From an uncultured Collinsella sp. (GTDB taxonomy: Bacteria; Actinomycetota; Coriobacteriia; Coriobacteriales; Coriobacteriaceae), in NCBI GenBank assembly GCA_902494195.1, contig CABUSH010000014.1:1-53822 (forward strand): DNA of 53,822 nt, written 5' to 3'. The first letter of the stretch is position 1, and each line of letters starts with the position of its first letter. A program made the translations under genes and the position numbers. Below are positions 50,855-53,822 of the stretch, piece by piece. A model generated the notes under the pieces. It was given only the letters and a program-made list of their open reading frames with translations, did not search any database and was not told the origin of the DNA.

Positions 50855-52194
50855 TCGACCGCCGCGCCCAGCGCGATAGTTCAATATCAATCTTTCGCAT
50901 CATTGCCGTTGCCTGCGCCATTTGTGTGCTGGTGTACTTTATTTTTGCCTTGGTGACCGGTATCGAGCCGATCGCCACGGTGATTGCCTGCGCGCTGCTG
51001 TGCATCTTTCTGTGCATCTTTATCTTTTTGACGCTCAATCCCGATTCGGTGCGCTCCCAGTACACCGAGGAGACGCTCTCGGTGGCCTCGGCCATGCTCG
51101 AGGACATTAAGGGCGGTCTGACGCAGGAGTCGGCGCGTTTGGTGTGCCGGCGCATTTTGCCCGAGACGCGCGCCATGACGGTGGCCATCACCGACGAGGG
51201 CAACGTGTTGGCCTGCGCAGGCGAGTTTGAGGAAAAACTACTGCCAGATTCTCCCATCCACACGCTTGCCACACGCTACGTTATCGAACATGGCATCGTG
51301 CAGTCGTTCAACCGTATGGTGGATGTCGTGGGCTCGGATGGCTCGCACAACCAAGTCCCCGCCGGCATTATCGCCCCCATCAAGGTGGGCGATCGTACCG
51401 TCGGCACGCTCAAGTTCTACTACAAGACCCCGCGCGCCGTCGACCGTACCCAGTACGCGCTTGCCTCGGGCTTTGCCGAGATCTTGTCCACGCAGCTCGC
51501 TATCCACGAGCTCGAGGTGCAAAAGGAACTCACGGCGCGCGCCGAGGTGCGTGCGCTGCAGGCGCAGATTAACCCACACTTCCTGTTCAACACGCTGAAC
51601 ACCATTGCATCGTTTACGCGCACCGATCCGCTGCGGGCCCGCGAACTGCTTCGTGAGTTCTCATCGTTCTATCGTGCCACGCTCGACAACTCGGGATCGC
51701 TTATTCCGGTCTCGCGCGAGGTTGCACAGACCAAGCGCTACCTTACCTTTGAGAAGGCCCGCTTTGGCGAGGACCGCGTGCTTGCGACGTTCGATGTGTC
51801 CGAGGACGTGGAAGATACGCTGGTGCCGGCGTTCGTGATCCAGCCGATTGTCGAGAACGCCGTACGTCATGGTATGGGCGATGACGACGCCCTGAGGATC
51901 GACGTGACCGTTCACCAAGACGGCGAGGATGCAATCTTGATTGCCGTGGCCGATAATGGCGTGGGCATGGATGAGGGTACCGCCGCCAGACTGTTTGACG
52001 AGCGCTCTGCCCGTCCCGACGCCAGCTCTCCCCAGGGTGGCGGCGCCGGTGTGGCCATGCACAATATTTCGGAGCGCATCCATCGCTTTTATGGGCCGCA
52101 CTCCTATACGCGTGTCGAATCGGCGCCGGGCAAGGGCACCAAAGTGCTCCTTCATCTTGATTTGTCAGAGAGCATCTTTGACATTCAAGAGTAA
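50851..52194 (+). CDS. LytS-type sensor histidine kinase (second copy)
   Basis: 447 residues, paralogous to the first copy (shared ALASGFAxxxSTQLA and ELTARxExRALQ segments). Two helices lie near 15-65 (IIAVACAICVLVYFIFALV and VIACALLCIFLCIFIFL). A GAF-like region follows, then ALQAQINPHFLFNTLN with phospho-His, VIQPIVENAVRHG and VADNGVGM. It overlaps the glycosyltransferase gene by four bases. The response regulator follows after 72 bases. Confidence 0.9.
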   Translation: MIDRRAQRDSSISIFRIIAVACAICVLVYFIFALVTGIEPIATVIACALLCIFLCIFIFLTLNPDSVRSQYTEETLSVASAMLEDIKGGLTQESARLVCRRILPETRAMTVAITDEGNVLACAGEFEEKLLPDSPIHTLATRYVIEHGIVQSFNRMVDVVGSDGSHNQVPAGIIAPIKVGDRTVGTLKFYYKTPRAVDRTQYALASGFAEILSTQLAIHELEVQKELTARAEVRALQAQINPHFLFNTLNTIASFTRTDPLRARELLREFSSFYRATLDNSGSLIPVSREVAQTKRYLTFEKARFGEDRVLATFDVSEDVEDTLVPAFVIQPIVENAVRHGMGDDDALRIDVTVHQDGEDAILIAVADNGVGMDEGTAARLFDERSARPDASSPQGGGAGVAMHNISERIHRFYGPHSYTRVESAPGKGTKVLLHLDLSESIFDIQE

Positions 52195-52266
52195 AATAAA
52201 GGGCTACGGGCTCAACGTCATGCGACGGATGCCCGGCGTAGTTAGTTGACGAAAGGTTTTATCCCT

Positions 52267-52983
52267 ATGCTGCGTGCGATGATTGTGGATGATGAGGCGC
52301 CGGCTCGCTCGGAGCTTCGCTTCCTGCTCGAGCAAACGGGCAAGATCGGCACGATCACGGAGGCGTCGAGCGTCCGCTCCGCCATCGAGATGCTTATGGA
52401 AAGTCGCGTGGATGTCGTGTTTCTCGATATCTCGATGCCCGGTGCCTCGGGCCTGCAACTTGCCGAGGCGCTGCATAAGCTCAAAAATCCGCCGGCGATC
52501 GTGTTTGTGACTGCGTATAGTGACCATGCGGTCGAGGCATTCGACGTGGATGCCGTCGATTATCTGATGAAGCCGGTCGAGGAAGCTCGCTTGGATCGCG
52601 CGATCGAGAAGGTCATGCAACGCACCAAGCCGGTTACGGACAGCAAGGTGACCATCGAGCGTATCCCGGTGGAAAAGGGCGGCCGCAAGGTGCTCATTCC
52701 CGTGGACGACATTCGCTTTATCATGGCCAAGGACGATTACTCCTGCATCTATACCGTCGATGATCGCTTTTTGTCGACGACCTCGCTGGCGCAGTTTGAG
52801 GCCAAGCTCTGCGACTTTGGCTTCTTCCGTGTTCACCGCCGCTATATCGTCAACTTGGCGTGCGTTACGGACGTCGAGACGGTGCCTTCGGGCGCCATCC
52901 AGCTGGGCATTACGGGCGTCGACGAACGCGTGCCGGTTTCGCGCCGCCGCGTCGTGCCGCTTAAGAAGGCTCTGAGTCTCTAG
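52267..52983 (+). CDS. LytTR-family response regulator (second copy)
   Basis: 238 residues. Receiver: AMIVDDEAPARSEL, phospho-Asp in VVFLDISMPG, TAYSDHAVEAFDVDAVDYLMKP. LytTR domain: GRKVLIPVDDIRFIMAKDD, FFRVHRRYIVNL, ERVPVSRRR. It is a paralogue of the first regulator with the same domain limits. ATG 52267 is used; AAAGG precedes it. An upstream in-frame TTG at 52246 adds residues not seen in the family. Confidence 0.92.
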   Translation: MLRAMIVDDEAPARSELRFLLEQTGKIGTITEASSVRSAIEMLMESRVDVVFLDISMPGASGLQLAEALHKLKNPPAIVFVTAYSDHAVEAFDVDAVDYLMKPVEEARLDRAIEKVMQRTKPVTDSKVTIERIPVEKGGRKVLIPVDDIRFIMAKDDYSCIYTVDDRFLSTTSLAQFEAKLCDFGFFRVHRRYIVNLACVTDVETVPSGAIQLGITGVDERVPVSRRRVVPLKKALSL

Positions 52984-52989
52984 CACACT

Positions 52990-53040
52990 GGCCCCGCAGC
53001 CCTGTAGACCCATCGTCTGCGGAGCCGTGGGGCCTTTTTT
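52990..53040 (+). terminator. Terminator after the second LytTR gene
   Basis: GGCCCC (52990-52995) pairs with GGGGCC (53029-53034) and inner GCAG/CTGC, followed by six T. The yfcE-like ribosome site follows 30 bases later. Confidence 0.75.
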
Positions 53041-53080
53041 GTATGTATCTGCCGAATCGTTTTTTTGCGGAAGGGATCCC

Positions 53081-53548
53081 ATGAACAGTGCAAGCGCCAA
53101 GCGCATCGACATCATCTCGGACACCCACGGCTATCTTTCGCCTGCGCTCCTGGATGAGCTTGAGGGCGCAGACCTGATTATCCACGCCGGCGACCTCACG
53201 TCAGAGATGGACTACGAGCACCTATGCACCATCGCCCCCGTGCGGGCCGTACTGGGCAACAACGATTACTACCGCGACTACGGCCCCGATGTAGACCGCC
53301 TTGCACTCTTTACCTACGAAGGTCTCAAATTCGCCGTAGCCCACTACCGCGAAGACCTTCCGGTGGGATCCGTAGACGTAGCCATCAACGGCCACACCCA
53401 CGTAACCAAAGAAGCCCAAGTGGGCCGTTGCTTAGTCCTCAACCCGGGCAGCGCCAGCTACCCCCGAGGCACCCGAGGCCCCACCATGGCCAGAATGCTA
53501 GTAAAAGACGGCAAGATTATAAGCACCAAGTTTATTGACCTAGACTAA
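53081..53548 (+). CDS. YfcE/MJ0936-type metallophosphoesterase
   Basis: 155 residues, normal for the family. Metal and active-site motifs are IDIISDTHGYL, LIIHAGDLTS, VLGNNDYYRDY and, late, VAINGHTHVTKEAQVGRCLVLNPGS. It hydrolyses phosphodiesters in vitro in known members; the physiological substrate is unclear. AAGGGA precedes ATG 53081. Confidence 0.9.
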   Translation: MNSASAKRIDIISDTHGYLSPALLDELEGADLIIHAGDLTSEMDYEHLCTIAPVRAVLGNNDYYRDYGPDVDRLALFTYEGLKFAVAHYREDLPVGSVDVAINGHTHVTKEAQVGRCLVLNPGSASYPRGTRGPTMARMLVKDGKIISTKFIDLD

Positions 53549-53555
53549 CCGCAAC

Positions 53556-53592
53556 AAAAACGGGGGATGTAAAACCGCATCTCCCGTTTTTT
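53556..53592 (+). terminator. Terminator after the phosphoesterase gene
   Basis: AAAACGGGGGATG and CGCATCTCCCGTTTTTT form a near-perfect stem with T6. A-rich on the left, so it can work in both directions. Confidence 0.8.
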
Positions 53593-53737
53593 ATGAGCCA
53601 AAGGCCGAGTTTCAACAAGAATAATCAGACCAATCCCACCGCGGAGAACGGGGGCCTCGAGCCGCGGAAGCGGCGAGGAGCAAGAACTGTTTGGACAAAG
53701 TGACGGCAGGGAGGGCTTCCGGGGCTGAGGGCGGGGG

Positions 53738-53822
53738 TTAAGTTTGTCGCGAGTTCCGCACGCAAAGGAAAGCACTTAATGTGCTTTCCGTCTTGCGCAG
53801 GACTGTAGAGCAGCAAACTTAA
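53738..53822. repeat. Palindromic intergenic element at the window end
   Basis: TTAAGTTTG (53738-53746) and CAAACTTAA (53814-53822) bracket a perfect GGAAAGCAC/GTGCTTTCC hairpin (53767-53775, 53781-53789). The intermediate sequence (GCACGCAAAGG against CTTGCGC) is also partly complementary. It looks like an 85-bp imperfect palindrome. From 53593 to 53737 no gene is seen. Confidence 0.55.

Noticed and set aside
53593..53737. Small minus-strand frames near the window end
   Set aside because: Low-complexity Pro/Arg composition, overlap with the terminator and palindrome, no ribosome site.

Overview
This looks like a chromosomal segment of a gut Coriobacteriia bacterium, most like Collinsella. 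The DNA is GC-rich with strong third-position GC. It carries several PTS sugar systems, an actinobacterial FHA/PP2C/SEDS/PknB cell-wall signalling locus, a one-polypeptide pyruvate:ferredoxin oxidoreductase, and a dnaX-ybaB-recR block. The genus is inferred from gene content and codon use, not from a marker gene.

Layout. 1-78: tail of an IS110-like transposase. 437-3719: mannose-family PTS operon (IIAB, IIC, IID) followed by a DUF956 gene. 4012-7357: tRNA-Arg(CCU) with an integrase-less restriction-modification island. The island holds a Dcm-like methyltransferase with an N-terminal HTH and an EcoRII-like endonuclease, and is bracketed by 118-bp direct repeats of the tRNA 3' end plus its terminator. 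Its right part also has a truncated AAA ATPase gene and three 17-bp repeats at an exact 34-bp period. 7732-15047: a sugar-phosphate PTS cassette (TIM-barrel isomerase, EIIBC, DeoR regulator, Rpe/AlsE-like epimerase, RpiB-like isomerase, divergent LacI regulator) resembling allose/allulose cassettes, with four GGTTAA-N4-TTAAcC-like operators. An IS3-family element sits in the loop of the rpiB-like terminator.

15475-25673 (minus strand) is one long signalling/cell-wall operon: membrane Ser/Thr kinase, FhaA, FhaB, PP2C phosphatase, a fused SEDS polymerase-transpeptidase, and a PASTA kinase. 25818-30890: a YcxB-like membrane protein, dnaX, a small anchored protein, ybaB and recR. 31134-34807: a second compact signalling operon (anchored low-complexity protein, kinase, FHA protein) behind paired GTTGYGCAAC palindromes. 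35259-38798: pyruvate:ferredoxin oxidoreductase with a structured leader and a very long nested terminator hairpin. 39453-44820: carbamate kinase, a C39-like peptidase (minus), an amino-acid permease and an amidohydrolase. 44939-52983: two paralogous LytS/LytTR two-component systems around a phospholipase C-like protein, an MFS transporter and a glycosyltransferase. 53081-53548: a YfcE-like phosphoesterase, then a repeat element cut by the window end.

Recurring themes are Ser/Thr phosphorylation with FHA readout (two loci), paired LytTR systems, PTS sugar uptake, terminator-like hairpins placed between promoter and ribosome site, and -10 boxes preceded by a run of G. All functional calls come from reading protein motifs by eye; no database search was run.
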